Of a stretch of 64,000 nt of DNA, positions 53,037 to 64,000 are shown piece by piece. The notes below the pieces were generated by a model. It saw nothing but the letters and a program-made list of their open reading frames with translations, was not told the origin of the DNA and did not search any database. The DNA comes from Stenopsyche tienmushanensis (Eukaryota; Arthropoda; Insecta; Trichoptera; Stenopsychidae). Made by a program: the position numbers and the translations under genes. How positions within the stretch are numbered: the stretch's first letter is position 1; every line of letters begins with the position of its first letter. The stretch is taken from positions 186,001 to 250,000 of the forward strand of contig WACJ01000257.1 of assembly GCA_008973525.1 (NCBI GenBank), in the 5' to 3' direction.

Positions 53037-53740
53037 ATGCTAGACCAAATGCACAGGACTTGTCTGAGAAATTTAGTATTAAAATGGAGAAATTTTAAAG
53101 TGGCGCTAATACAATACTTATTATTTCAGACCGCCATAGATCAGCCACTCTGTATGATAATTTCCGCCTTAACAATACTACTTGGCACCTTCACGTCTTG
53201 CTGCACGAAAGACATTGGGGGAAGAAGGGCACGCAAGGTATGTTGAGGGTAGCCTAAACAAAGAAGGACCCAAAATCTTAGTTGAGAGAAAGATTTTTAG
53301 GCTTGCGTGTTAGTTGCTACACGATGAGAGATAAAGTGGATTCGTCTGAAAATACAGTATCAAAGGTTGTTATAAATTTAATTTTATTTATATTCATAAA
53401 TTTAGTAGACAGGATGTCCAAGTTCCTCACAGGACACGGGCGACTTAGGGCCTCGTTGGTTAGGTTTGGGCTTTCAACAACTTCGGAGTGTCCATACGGA
53501 GATCCGTTCATGAACGCAGACCATGTTCTGTGGGCATTTTCGGGCATTGCGAGGCAATCCTTCGTTGTATCAGTGGTCCGAAATTCGGTCCGATTGAACA
53601 CGGAAACCTTGTGGCCACTCCCTCTAATTTTATGGCATTTAGAGCATTTTGTAAAAGTTTTGAGGTAAAATGCATCCCCGGGGCTTTATACGATCTCCAT
53701 CGAGTCCTAGAGGTTCTTTCTTGCGACCGGTAGCGATTAG
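53037..53740 (+). mobile_element. R1-like non-LTR retrotransposon, C-terminal remnant
   Basis: Plus-strand fragments in shifting frames fit the end of an R1/I-clade ORF2 polyprotein. FQTAIDQPLCMIISALTILL (from about 53130) resembles the connector usually reading YRT-S-ALCVIAG-PIDLL. Then MSKFLTGHGRLRASLVRFGL and ECPYGD with ADHVLW is the conserved FLTGHG...RFGL block with the terminal zinc knuckle, degraded (one of the expected Cys is gone). A further shift gives a tail fragment with NFMAFRAFCKSFE. The reverse transcriptase and endonuclease regions are missing, so this is a 5'-truncated, dead copy, the usual fate of such insertions. Confidence 0.72.
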
Positions 53741-54083
53741 TGGGTTCCCACCATTTTTTTTCAGGGCCGCAAGTGAAACTCAAAACTCTTCACTATCCCT
53801 ATATACAATGCCATTAAATTCATGTCAAAAAGTTACTTTTTGAATTTCACCACGCTGATACACGTACCACATATTGGAAACCACTGTTTTGTTTAAATAT
53901 ATCGATGCAGTAAGCTCTTTTATAGTCACCACTAAAATTTCGTTTCAATCCATTAGCTGGTTTAAGAATTATATCAATTTTAGGAAAGAAGTAGATTTTC
54001 ATGAATTTCTTACGAAATCCCCCACACTTTAGGCGAAGCTTAGCGCGGAACACCCGAACTGTAAATTGTTAATGTTTTTTAAA

Positions 54084-54124
54084 TTTTAAAATTGTTAAGT
54101 CTTAAGTTTTAAAATTGTTAAGTC
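54084..54124. repeat. Short tandem duplication
   Basis: TTTTAAAATTGTTAAGTC occurs twice, at 54084-54101 and 54107-54124, a period of 23 bp. Confidence 0.8.
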
Positions 54125-55092
54125 TCTATGTGTGCAATATATAAACTTAGTAAGATTTAGACGAAAATTACTAATATTTGATAATCGATCACCATTGTAT
54201 TGTATGATTCATCGAAATTATAACCATAATTAAAGCTAACACTTGATTGAAAATGTTCAATTTATAAATGGAAAAAACTATTGCAAAAATATTAAATTAT
54301 CGCTAACGTATTTGACCTCTTTTAACAATATTCAGATATTTTGTGCAATTTATTGTCACAGCTAAGTGGTTAGTTCAAGTCTTGCGCTAAGATTTACGTT
54401 TCTATGAGCATCTCTCGGGAATGCGGAACTGGATAAAGAGGGAGTCGAGAGGGTGTAAAAAGGAGGCAGAAACCACTTCTTTTCCACTAAAGCAAGAAGA
54501 AGGAGGGTAAACTCCGCAGTCAGGTGTCAGCAATGCAACTCAACCGTTTGCATTCATATTGAACACCGTAAATTTGCTGTTGCATCCCGATCCAAATTAT
54601 ACGCGATATTACTATTTGAGATTCTCTATATATTTACTTAATATTATCATTCAATGAGCGCATTTTAAAGACTACTATTAATAGTCTTGGGATGCATATA
54701 CTGATAAATGATCTGAAATTTTTGAACTTTGCAAAAGTGACTTTGCCATTAAAAAACGTACTTTGAGGTGTCTTAACGTGGCTGGGACGTTCGCCTGCTT
54801 TATAAATTATTTGGATATGTGGAGTTTTAAGTCTCGATGGAATATTAAAAACATGACTTTAAAACCTCTGGATGCTGGCCCACTCAGACACTATGAATTA
54901 TTTCCTAGAATTGAGTGCATTCCGAATATCTCCTGGATACTTGGCTTCTACTCTGACACGGTACCCTCTGTAGCTCATGCTGAATACTTAATCGAGTTCT
55001 CTTCGTGCTTATCTCGGTCTTAATTTTTAGCGTGTCTTTCGGCTATATTATGATTTTAGTTCAAGTTTAAATTGCATAAAAATATATGCTTG

Positions 55093-55119
55093 TTTTCATA
55101 GTCAGATAGACTATGAAAA
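55093..55119. repeat. Perfect 11-bp-arm hairpin
   Basis: TTTTCATAGTC (55093-55103) and GACTATGAAAA (55109-55119) are exact reverse complements around AGATA. No adjacent gene gives it an obvious role. Confidence 0.8.
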
Positions 55120-55587
55120 ATGCGATAATATCTCAAACTGGTTTCAATCAGTCGCCATAAATAAACTTAGTTTTGTAATTATTAATACAAATTTTGACTT
55201 TAATTATGTGCTACGGAAGGAAACAAGAAGAGAGAGTCGACGGAAAACCTCAGTTACGGGAAGAAGTATTCTTCCCGCTGGCCCGTCTTGTGGTTATTAC
55301 TCCATTATCCGTTAAACAAAGGTCCCTTCTCCGGTGCCTCTGCTCCAATATAAGACTACAACAATTAATATATTTTATACAATAATTAATAATTAATAGT
55401 TTTTCCAGTATTTTTTCCTTAACATTACACCACCATCATAACAACATAAATATATCAAGTTATTTATGAAATTTGGTAAGGAAATCATTTACGACCCCAC
55501 AATCAATGCTAAAATAAAAATGTCGAGAGACTCGTCAGTTTTGTTATATCCGTCGGAATGATTATCAATAACACCACTTTAAAACAA

Positions 55588-55770
55588 AAATCCACAAATG
55601 TACATGGTTATCTACTGACGGTTTTCCCCGAAATCAGATTGACCGTGTACTGCTGAACAAAAGACGCAAAAGTGGTGCGGCGGACGTTGGAGTGATGCTT
55701 GGGGCAGATTGCGACTTCAACCATTGTCTCATTAGTAAAGCAAAGTACAAATTCAAAATAAATTCAAATA
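55588..55770 (+). mobile_element. RTE-like endonuclease fragment
   Basis: One uninterrupted plus-strand frame reads WLSTDGFPRNQIDRVLLNKR, then SGAADVGVMLGADCDFNHCL and ISKAKYKFKI. This is the end of the APE-type endonuclease of RTE/craniofacial-development-2-like non-LTR elements, whose usual pattern is NQIDHVLI-RR and RGAD-DSDH-LV-AK. The catalytic D-H pair is altered: Asp-Phe-Asn-His here, where the family has Ser-Asp-His. The His is retained and the preceding Asp is replaced by Asn. Flanking sequence gives no more of the element. Confidence 0.75.
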
Positions 55771-55897
55771 TTGTAATGCTTTATATGCTACTTGTGAATT
55801 TCTTACTCCTCTCTTTGAATATTTAAAAGGATTTCCCGAAAATTTTGAAACCCACTATCTAACTTTAGACACATCATACTTTTGAAAAATGATTTGG

Positions 55898-56190
55898 ACA
55901 TTTTTTTTAGTATAGTGAGTTAGGGAGTTAGGCAAGATTTATCTCCGTACTAATAAATTTGAGAGATCGGATATAATAACGACTTGTTAAACCTGATTTC
56001 CTGAAGCTGAAAAATTAATATTAAGACAATTCATAAAGTTGTACAGGGCCGCCAAATAATTTCACTTTTAGAGATTAGATCCTCTCTTATCTCAACATAG
56101 CTCATATAACGTCTTCAACGTAATGGCAAACCACTACCTTAAAAAATCATTTACCTAGTTTTTTTTAAGTTTTCCGTGGAGTTCACTTAC
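55898..56190 (+). repeat. SINE copy (diverged)
   Basis: Begins near TTAGTATAGTGAGTTAGG, possibly a decayed A-box region. It then follows the family through CCGTACTAATAAATTTGAGA, GATCGGATAT, ACCTGATTTCCTG, TAATGGCAAACCACTACCTT and CCGTGGAGTTC. More diverged than the copy at 58545. Confidence 0.62.
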
Positions 56191-57605
56191 ATCCCTTAGG
56201 AAGAAGGATTAAAAATTCATGTTTTAACTAAACGCATCTTTTACAAAAAAATAAATTTTAAATAGATCGTTAATCAATCAGCGTATTTCAAGAAGAATCC
56301 GACAATACTTTTATTGTTATACATACACAATAATGATTGGATATTATTTTTTTCCTCTTTCACATTTGAATATCAGTCAAAAACACTTTTTTGTGAACGT
56401 ATCGGAGTAAATTTCCTGAACAAATTTATTCAAGATTTCAGGGAAAAATTGGTAAGATGTAAAATTATATTTTTTTCAAGCGATCTCAGGAAAAATACTT
56501 GAATTTATTTGCAAACCAAAAGAAATATGTAAAATATTGTCGAAACACGCTCAAGTCCTGAGGCGTTCATTACAAGTAAATTACGTGCAAGAAAAACCCA
56601 GTGACTTTGTACGTGAGAGATTTTATTCCCTGGAAAATTATACATCATATAGCGCCCTTCAACGTTTTATTTTTCATAACGAAACTTATTTAATACCTTT
56701 TTTCCTATTGCTCGCGTTAACCGAGTTTCGTTGTATAAATAAATAAGATTTCTGCGACTATCTTTTTATTTGCTCGAAGCACTACTAAGAGTGAAACTCT
56801 AAGTACCACTCTGTGGTCCCCGGGAATAATTCCAAACATGACGCTCTTGAGAGGGATGTAAAAATGCGAAAATATTTCACCTGGCAAGTATCCTGCGGGA
56901 AGGATGTGAAAAGATGCCACATCCTATTACATATTTTCACAATAGCTCCACTGTAAGCCAAAGACCGGGCCGGCGCTGACTTCTTGGAACGTACAACAGG
57001 GTCACAAATCCTCATGAATTTTCCTCGACTTAAGACCTTAGTTTGAGAAATGACTCGAAAAAGGAAAAAAGAAACGAGTGGAAAGCGATAAATGTAAAAA
57101 TCAGGTTGTAAAACGACTTCTCCTGTATATCCGCAAAGTAGAAAACAGTGTTGTATTGTGTTGGGTGTCAGCAAGGCTAATAATAAAATCGAATGCCAGT
57201 AGAATGCGTAAGAATCATTTTATCCACCATCACCACCCATACACCCACACACATATATAAGATATAAAAATATTTTCATTATTTGTAAAGCCAATTAAAT
57301 TTTAACAACAATTTTGTGCAATATTTTGTGCATTTAAACAATTTCAAAGAGCAATGAAATAATCCGCCTTGACGGTTAATGGATAATAATTTTAAATTGC
57401 TAAATTATCAACACACTTTAAGCGGGTAAACACGCGCAAATTTTCATATTTTGCGTAAATCGTTTTTCGCGTCTTGTCTAAATCGTTTTAACGCATATAT
57501 TTCAATTATATATTCTGTATGAAGTCTTACGATCGAAAGTAAGAAAATCATTTCGTCGCCCAAAAATACGCTACTCAGTAAAAACGAATATTCTAAAGGT
57601 GCTAT
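56191..57605. other. Gene-free region
   Basis: No supported gene. The 129-codon minus frame at 56785-57174 and overlapping shorter frames have no recognisable domain. A short ACACCCACACACATATATA patch lies at 57239-57257. Confidence 0.35.
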
Positions 57606-57705
57606 ATCCGTTATTGAATAGAGGCGATCTCCATAGGAGACTATTCCCCTATTCCAGGGAAAGGATTTTTCATGTGGTTGTTTCCCATTTGCCTTCCACA
57701 TATAG
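57606..57705 (-). repeat. SINE fragment (minus orientation)
   Basis: Matches the 3' part of the SINE in reverse: CGATCTCCATAGGAGAC, CCAGGGAAAGGATTTTTCAT, GTGGTTGTTTCCCATTTGCC and TTCCACATAT. A close relative of the fragment at 7142-7225. Confidence 0.65.
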
Positions 57706-58544
57706 TTAACACTTTTTAAATTGGTCGTGTATTGAAATCTCGAAGGGGGGTTATAAAATCTTGTATCTTGGTTATAAAATGTGTATTTTTTTGTTACAGT
57801 GTGAAACGTCAACCAGATTTGTGTTTGGGTCTCGTATACCAATAAATACCTCAAAAGGCACCCTGAAAAAAGAAAAATATTAACCTAAAGAAAATTACAT
57901 TTAAATTAATATATAGCTATGTAAAACACGTTATTTTAAAAAGAGATTATCTTTTCCCGCATTCAATGATTGGCAGTGAATGATGATGATTCTCTGCTCC
58001 TGTAAACAATGTGTTAAGCTAGAATAGATTTTTTGCATAAGAATTATATGTAGAAGAGGATCTTTAAATAAGTAGTACAAGGTATAAATAGGGCGCAGAG
58101 GGTAGCCCCATAACCGCATCCCACCCCGTCGCTTATACTTCCAAATGAATGGTCTTCCTGAGTTCGTTCACTATCGGTTCGTCGAAAAAGTCCACAGAGA
58201 AAGGAGACAGGAGTGAAATAAATAGCCGGCCACGGGAAGACTAAGACTTGCTTAAGACTGACATATGACTCAAATTATTAAACTGAAACTGACTTTGACA
58301 TGATAGTTGACAACTGACTTGCTGTAGCTATTCCCACATCTTTTATACGCGACTTTGATTAATATTTTCTATATTTTATTCAAAACATTACATCCGTTCC
58401 GAATTACGCATCCATCTTAAGAATATTCGATTTCCGTGATTATTGTTGGAATCATCGATTGTTCTAGAAACCAGACATTCTGGAGCTAACATCCTTTACG
58501 ATTTACTTTTCAGACCAGTGGTTTTTAAACTTATGTATTCCATG
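57706..58544. other. Gene-free region
   Basis: Nothing recognised. A moderately GC-rich patch at 58100-58220 has no conserved frame. Confidence 0.35.
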
Positions 58545-58975
58545 AACCAAGTGTTGGTATAGTGGCTTAGATCCTGAAATAATATTGTTCAGGATCGGGT
58601 TTAAATCCAGATTGTGGAAACATTTTCACCGTACCAACAAATTTAGGAGATCGGAAATATTAATATTTCTGATCGATCATCTCGATCCAGGTTTACCCTG
58701 ATTTCCTGGATTTGAAAAAATAAATGCTGAGACGATTAATAAAGTCATATAGGGACGCCCATAAGTGAGTGATTGAATTTGCAACAATAATTAAATTATC
58801 ATTTATTAATAATGATAGTTTCGCTACTGACTCATAGATTCTCTCCTCTCCTACCTTTCCAAATAATCCCATCCTTACTCTACCACGTGTGAAAGGCAGT
58901 GAGAAACCACCACTTTAAATCCTTTTCCTAGTAAGATCTCCTATGGAGATCCCCTATGTCCGACATCGGATATGA
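58545..58975 (+). repeat. tRNA-derived SINE, fullest copy
   Basis: The 5' head has an A-box-like TGGTATAGTGG (58555-58565) and, 32 bp later, a B-box-like GGTTTAAATCC (58598-58608, 9 of 11 bases of GGTTCRANTCC). This is the internal pol III promoter of a tRNA-derived SINE. The body has CCGTACCAACAAATTTAGGA, GATCGGAAATATT, GATCATCTCGATCCAGGTTT, CCTGATTTCCTGGAT and GTGATTGAATTTGCAAC. The tail has CACGTGTGAAAGGCAGTG, GAAACCACCAC and CTCCTATGGAGATC. Six further copies or fragments share these blocks in this window. It cannot fold as a functional tRNA because the head is only partly tRNA-like. Confidence 0.78.
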
Positions 58976-59589
58976 CACATCAAAATGTATGCTTTGATGG
59001 ACGTCATAAGGACTTTAAAGAAAGAATTCCGTGGATCCCATCTTGTGTGTGTGTGTAAACGTGGACATTTTACTTTGTTCTTAAGACTTAATTTTTCAAA
59101 TAAAGAAACATTTTTTGGTCTAATATTGACCAAAATTGATCTTCTTATAATGTTTTTTATAAATATTTTTATACTCGATAAGGAGTGTGGGGGGTTTCTA
59201 AAGACTGAGTAGTTTTCTTCTGAAGACAGTTGAAAACTACTTTAGACGACCTTTTTGATTCTACTGGAAAGGACTTTCTGAAGTACAGAGTCCAGTCCCT
59301 CCTTCCGTTCCCTACCGAAATAACCTGTTCACATAAGTTGTGAGTTCAGTTTTTTTGAATTGTAGTTTCGAAGATGTATCGCATGATTATTCCACAAAAA
59401 CATCTTGTTCTTCTAACGCGACTTGAACCCAAACCTTTATAAAAAAAATAGTTCAGGATCAAAACCAGTGTAACTAACACTTATTCATCGTTAAGTTACG
59501 CTTGTTTAGATATATTTCTGAATTATTTTGCACAAAATAATTATTCTAAATAAAAGATGATTGAATATTATATTAAATAAAGCGCTGAT

Positions 59590-59830
59590 GGAGCTATGGT
59601 ATTGTTTTTCCCGGTATACCCTACCAGAAATTTGGTGTTAATTTAATTTTGAATGAATCGTGAGGCGGTGATGTGTCAGCCCTGGTGTATCTGTCGCATC
59701 TATGTTAGATAACAAGGGGCCCGTAGATTGTTTGGGCAAACCGCTGAGCGGTGAATAAAAAATGCTATAACAGGCTTTAGGGCGCGAACCCCTCCCCATT
59801 CGGGCCGTGGCTGGCTCAAACTGTCAAATC
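59590..59830. promoter_or_regulatory. Candidate regulatory island
   Basis: Balanced to GC-rich block with no long frame (for example GGGGCCCGTAGATTG and CCGCTGAGCGGTGA). Marked only because it differs sharply from its surroundings. Confidence 0.18.
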
Positions 59831-61299
59831 CTTTGTCACCCACCTTCGCTTAAAATAAATTCAATTTCGCATATATCCTCGCCCGAGCAAACTTTGTTCA
59901 CGCACGCATCTGCATACGCTCCAAATATGCTTTATTTTATTTTAAATAGGCTCGATGTGTTCTCCAAAACACTGGGCGAATGTCGCCCTTGCAAAAAGTA
60001 ATGTGAAAAAAATTGAATAAATCTTTTTTTTATTGTCGCTCAAATGGAGTTTTGGCGACATGTTAAAACAACCCAAAATCATGCTGCTCGTTTAAGCCGT
60101 TACATTTTAAACAAATTATTTCGCCTTGTGTCAGCACTTTATCCGCAGCACATTTGAAGCAAAAACATAATAAACGACACCATAAATGCGATAACGCAAA
60201 TAGAAATTGAATCACGCAACTTGAAATGCTATTGATATATTTTATTCTACTATTTGAGAATACGCAAGTATATAATATAACCATCTCGTATTATATGGAA
60301 CTAGCACTACACTTTAGTACTACAATTTGATTTCGTTCTAATATTATGTCCTTACCTTGTCTTCTAACCTGCCAATGTTATTTTTATATTTTAACTAACC
60401 CGGACTCATAAAATAATGTCAATATCAGGATGTTATTTTAGTTAATTCCAAAAGTATTATCAAACCATTGACAAAGGTAGTTTCATTGAATATTTGTATA
60501 ATGCGTTTCTCCTTTATTATAATCATTAGAAGATAAACTATTTATAAAGCATAAATTAACAAATTTCTATATCATCAACACTCACACAAGACCAAAGACC
60601 CCCTCATCATCATCAGCCCAGTTGAATCGAGTGTTATATGATTGCTTGATGTTCCTTGAGTATCATTTCAACACATTATCCGTCCATATTATTCGCCATT
60701 GTTGCCTAAGTTGCCCATTGCCATATCAAACACATTATATTAACAATATTATGAGTTATGATATCTTTAATCGAATTCATTCTCAAATTTACAAATTCTT
60801 GTTTTCTAGTTTTAGCGTTTCTGGAATAACGTTAAAGAGTTTGATTTTGGTCAGTGTCTAGATTTGGAAAACTGGAAGAAAGAGGCATAAATGACAAAAT
60901 ACAGTGACAGTGTCTGGAACTCTCTAATACTTAATAAGTCACACATTGATTTTGTTTCGTTTTTATTTAGATTTCAATAGGGATTTTTACTTGTGATTGA
61001 ACATGTTCCATATTTTTAACTATAATGCATCCCTAAATTCAAATTAAGCTCGTTATATTAAAAATAATTTATTATGCCCTAAATTTCTTGCATACGATGA
61101 GACTCGATACATAATTTCAAGTTTATATCGCACTTTATATTGTAAGATCTCGTCAAAACTTTGGCTTATACAACACGTCAAACTAAGTTCAAGAATTGTT
61201 ACATCTGATTAAAATTTAATCGGCGACACCCCAAAGTAAATCTCTTTGATTTAATTATCAAAACATAGAAACACTTTAATACATATAATAGCGCTGGAC

Positions 61300-61418
61300 A
61301 ACGATATATGGTCGTTGGCAACACTTACGCAAATTGCAAGCAACGATATATCGTCGCGTATGAGATAACGCTTTAAACTTCTAGCTTTGTTTCAAAATAA
61401 CTTCATAGAACGATATAT
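61300..61418. repeat. Three copies of AACGATATAT
   Basis: AACGATATAT begins at 61300, 61342 and 61409. The first sits in CAACGATATATGGTCGTTG and the second in ACGATATATCGT, both partly palindromic. These could be binding sites for a CGATA-type DNA-binding protein or the end of a piggyBac-like element; neither is shown. Confidence 0.5.
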
Positions 61419-62500
61419 GTAATTCTTACTTAATAGATACATTTGTTTTGAAGAATTAATTTAAAGCATATTTGCGACCGTGAGCGGAAATCTAAGGGTC
61501 GTCGCGCGAGGCTTGTTAGAAATGTGGACAAAAATAAGGGTTTGATTGGCCTGGATGAATGGATTTGTGCCTGTAATATGATTAGGATGATTATAATAAT
61601 TGTTTATAATATAATTATAACATATAAAGTATTTTTTTTTAATAAAACTAGCTGGTACTCGGCGCGTTGCTGCCACAGAAGTAATAATTTTATAAATATA
61701 ATTTGTTAATTTTATTATAAATCATACAAACATACAAACATTAATTTTTATATATAAGATCCGCTGTAAGTTAATTATATTATACCTATATTATTTTAGA
61801 AAGTGTAAACAATAAATTAACAAAGTTTTATTGCAATCTGATGAACGGTATGGCAGCGCATCGCGGATGAACAAAACCCAATTCATTTTTATATATTAAG
61901 AATAATATTAAAATATTGACAATATTCTAACAACAGGAAATATTTATTTTGTAGCAAAGTAGCGTTTCATGAGATTATCATTTAATTTTGTCAAATTATT
62001 TCATCTTATCAATAATTTTATTATGAATTAATCAAAGAAAATTACACCACATGTTCTAAATTAAACTATGACCAAACCAACATTATTGTTACTTGTAAAT
62101 ATAATTTTAAAAATATTTGATTTTTCCATTTATCTAATGGTTTTCAATAAATATTTTTGGCATTAATTCAATCTCTCATTATTTCGTATTTAAATTATGT
62201 TAAATAGACTCTGCATTCTTTGCTTATGTATATTTAAAGGGATTTTTATAGAATATTTTATAAAATATTAATGATTCAATTCTTTAATTATTTATGATTT
62301 AAGTTATCTCATTTTGTAGCGTCTATTTCCTAAAGAATCGTGATGAATTTCTGATGTAATAAAACTTAAGCTATTTTCCGCGCAGTTTTCATCAAAACTT
62401 CCTTGGTTTTTTTATAAAGGAATTCGTTGTTTGGTAACCTGTCCTTTGTTTCCTCTGAGGATCTAAGATTGCCTAAAGTTAATACAAATTTTCTCAGAAC

Positions 62501-63118
62501 ATGTTTTTGCAGTCGCAGCTGCGACGCTTATATAATACTTGTAATAAAGACACTGTGTTTCGGTTTTGCAATCAAAAAATATGTACATGTAGATTAAAAA
62601 TATGCTCAAACCGTGAACGCAAAAAATATTCAACTCTTTTTTTAAATTCAATTTTAAAATTAAACCCTGTGTCATCGTGCTTTTGCGATCTATCACAATC
62701 AATTTCGCACGACCTATTGGAAACAATGGCGGAGCTTTCCACAAAGGTGTTATATTTTTCCGCATTTCCCACAGAAAGCGGAAGCGGCCGACACAAGGCG
62801 ATCCACAAAATATGGCCGCGGCTTCCGGTACAAATGAATTTTCCTGATTTACGCTTCCCCGTCATTCCGACAAATACATATCGGTTTTCTACTAATATTT
62901 CATTATGGTTTCTACCTGCATGCAACCAAATGCAGCTTTCGATTGTTCAATCCCGTTCTTTGAAATTTATGGCCGTGCTTGAGCTCTTGAACGATTGCGT
63001 TGATTTTGCACCTGAACGAATCCAGCAACATAATTTAAAGCGCTTACGTTTAATTAGAAGAGATTTAGCCTTTTTTTACTACATATATAACTTATGTAGC
63101 CTAATATACTGTAAATAA
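62501..63118 (+). other. Longest uninterrupted frame (205 codons), not supported as a gene
   Basis: The frame starts with an ATG and runs 205 codons. The middle (62720-62960) is GC-balanced, which lowers stop frequency, and an opposite-strand frame is open over 62572-62925 as well. The product is rich in Ser, Cys, Leu and Arg without a recognisable domain, signal peptide or repeat. I see no splice context or promoter. A chance frame across a regulatory island is more likely than a gene. Confidence 0.15.
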
Positions 63119-63328
63119 CATTGTTAACTATAATATAAGTCCACTTTAACAAACGGAATTTGAGCTAAGATTGAAAATCGATAATGTAATCGATTGCATT
63201 ATCCATGAAATGAAAAACGTTTTTGAATGTTAGATCGAAATAACAATTAATATTTGGAAGTAAACTTAAAATAGTTTGTTAACAATGTATACATTATTAG
63301 AGAAAATGGAACTGTGACCTCCCTATTT

Positions 63329-63380
63329 GAGGTTGCTGTTAATCTCTACAGGCGTAATTCCTTAAATTAACAGCAACCTC
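63329..63380. repeat. 15-bp-arm inverted repeat
   Basis: GAGGTTGCTGTTAAT (63329-63343) and ATTAACAGCAACCTC (63366-63380) are exact reverse complements around a 22-nt loop. It could form a stem-loop or be a fold-back element remnant; no poly-A or target duplication was evident. Confidence 0.8.
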
Positions 63381-64000
63381 TTTCCGCCCTATTGCGCATG
63401 AGCAAATCTGGATTAATAGAGAATAAAATATTGTTAGTCTAAGCTTTAGAAAGACACAATGATCTTTCTCTCGGCATAAAGTAAATATTCTGGCCAAGAA
63501 GTCCTATTTAATGAACACCTGAACGTCACCTTTAAGACCACTCTTCCGGAATCCGATGGCGAACGAACCCGCGTGACCTGTTCATATTAGACCGCACGCA
63601 ATCGTTTTATGTAGCTAAATAGAATAAGCTACTAATATTGTCGTAAAACATGCTTAATAATTACGCAAATTTAATTCACTTTATCTTGAAGACCTATTTT
63701 CAATGACATATTAACACGGATATCGTATTGAAGTAAAATAATTATATATAAGACCGGTTGTAGACACCTCGACTGTTAATGAACAGGAAGAAATGATAAA
63801 CTGTCCGGGAACATAAACGATCTTATTTTGCCAAAATTCTGTCAAAAGCTCAAAAACTATAATTTTTGAGCATTAGATTTGAGTATTAGATTAAAAATTT
63901 CACAAATTTATATGAAATCATCAAGCTCTGGAATTCACATTCATTAGGACCAATAATCACACACTGGATATCATTTAGTATTTATAAATCAACTCATGTT

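Larger units (their letters stand above)
53741..55587. other. Gene-free region
   Basis: AT-rich DNA. Contains a 23-bp period tandem duplication at 54084-54124 and a hairpin at 55093-55119. The 86-codon open frame at 54763-55023 shows no recognisable motif. Confidence 0.4.
58976..64000. other. Gene-free right end
   Basis: No supported gene. It includes a GC-rich block at 59590-59830, the AACGATATAT cluster at 61300-61418, the long open stretch at 62501-63118 and a 15-bp-arm inverted repeat at 63329-63380. A short TG repeat lies at 59045-59056. The rest is AT-rich. Confidence 0.4.

Noticed and set aside
53282..53783. Overlapping frames on both strands read as separate genes
   Set aside because: The plus-strand peptides are pieces of one R1-like polyprotein tail; the minus-strand frames are shadows.
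56785..57174. 129-codon minus frame
   Set aside because: No domain, biased residues, overlapping frames on both strands and no splice or promoter context.
58555..58608. A tRNA gene from A- and B-box-like motifs
   Set aside because: The sequence does not give an acceptor stem or full cloverleaf, and the same body recurs as a SINE.

Overview
The window is nuclear DNA from an arthropod, most likely an insect. This rests on four things: AT-rich sequence throughout, one intron-split gene with GT-AG junctions, no bacterial-style gene packing, and remnants of transposon families typical of arthropods (mariner, hAT/ZBED, R1-like and RTE-like retrotransposons, a tRNA-derived SINE). The species cannot be named from the sequence.

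The only convincing host gene is on the minus strand at 35452-41322. Its seven coding exons join in frame to a 355-residue protein with seven ankyrin repeats after an unusual N-terminal region (a short helical stretch followed by an acidic, Glu-rich linker). All six introns have consensus ends and all phases agree. Introns 4 and 5 are long; intron 4 carries a GC-rich insert that may be a solo LTR and a perfect 10-bp-arm hairpin.

The rest is intergenic DNA shaped by mobile elements. Left part (1-28700): a collapsed mariner made of little more than its two inverted ends (853-896); a ~110-bp repeat shared between 590 and 23430; a ~1.1-kb dispersed element at 10055; an unclassified ~700-bp direct repeat pair at 13640 and 16560; a degenerate GCTTCGA minisatellite at 17526; and a 676-bp internally deleted mariner at 27961-28636 flanked by TA. 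Right part (41300-64000): a broken hAT/ZBED transposase gene (45330-46290) ending at a 26-bp perfect palindrome; an unrecognised coding-like stretch at 48130-48517; the second copy of the 10-kb element with inverted ends and an 8-bp target duplication (48864-50022); an R1-like retrotransposon C-terminus (53037-53740); an RTE-like endonuclease fragment (55588-55770); and seven copies or fragments of one SINE family across the window.

Between these lie several islands of balanced base composition without open frames, which look like candidate cis-regulatory DNA, but that needs comparative data. I found no CRISPR, rRNA, functional tRNA or prokaryotic operon, and no clear new multi-gene system. 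The most unusual items are the mini-palindromic mariner, the palindrome/C12 junction at the hAT break, the unclassified repeats and the unrecognised coding-like stretch at 48.3 kb.
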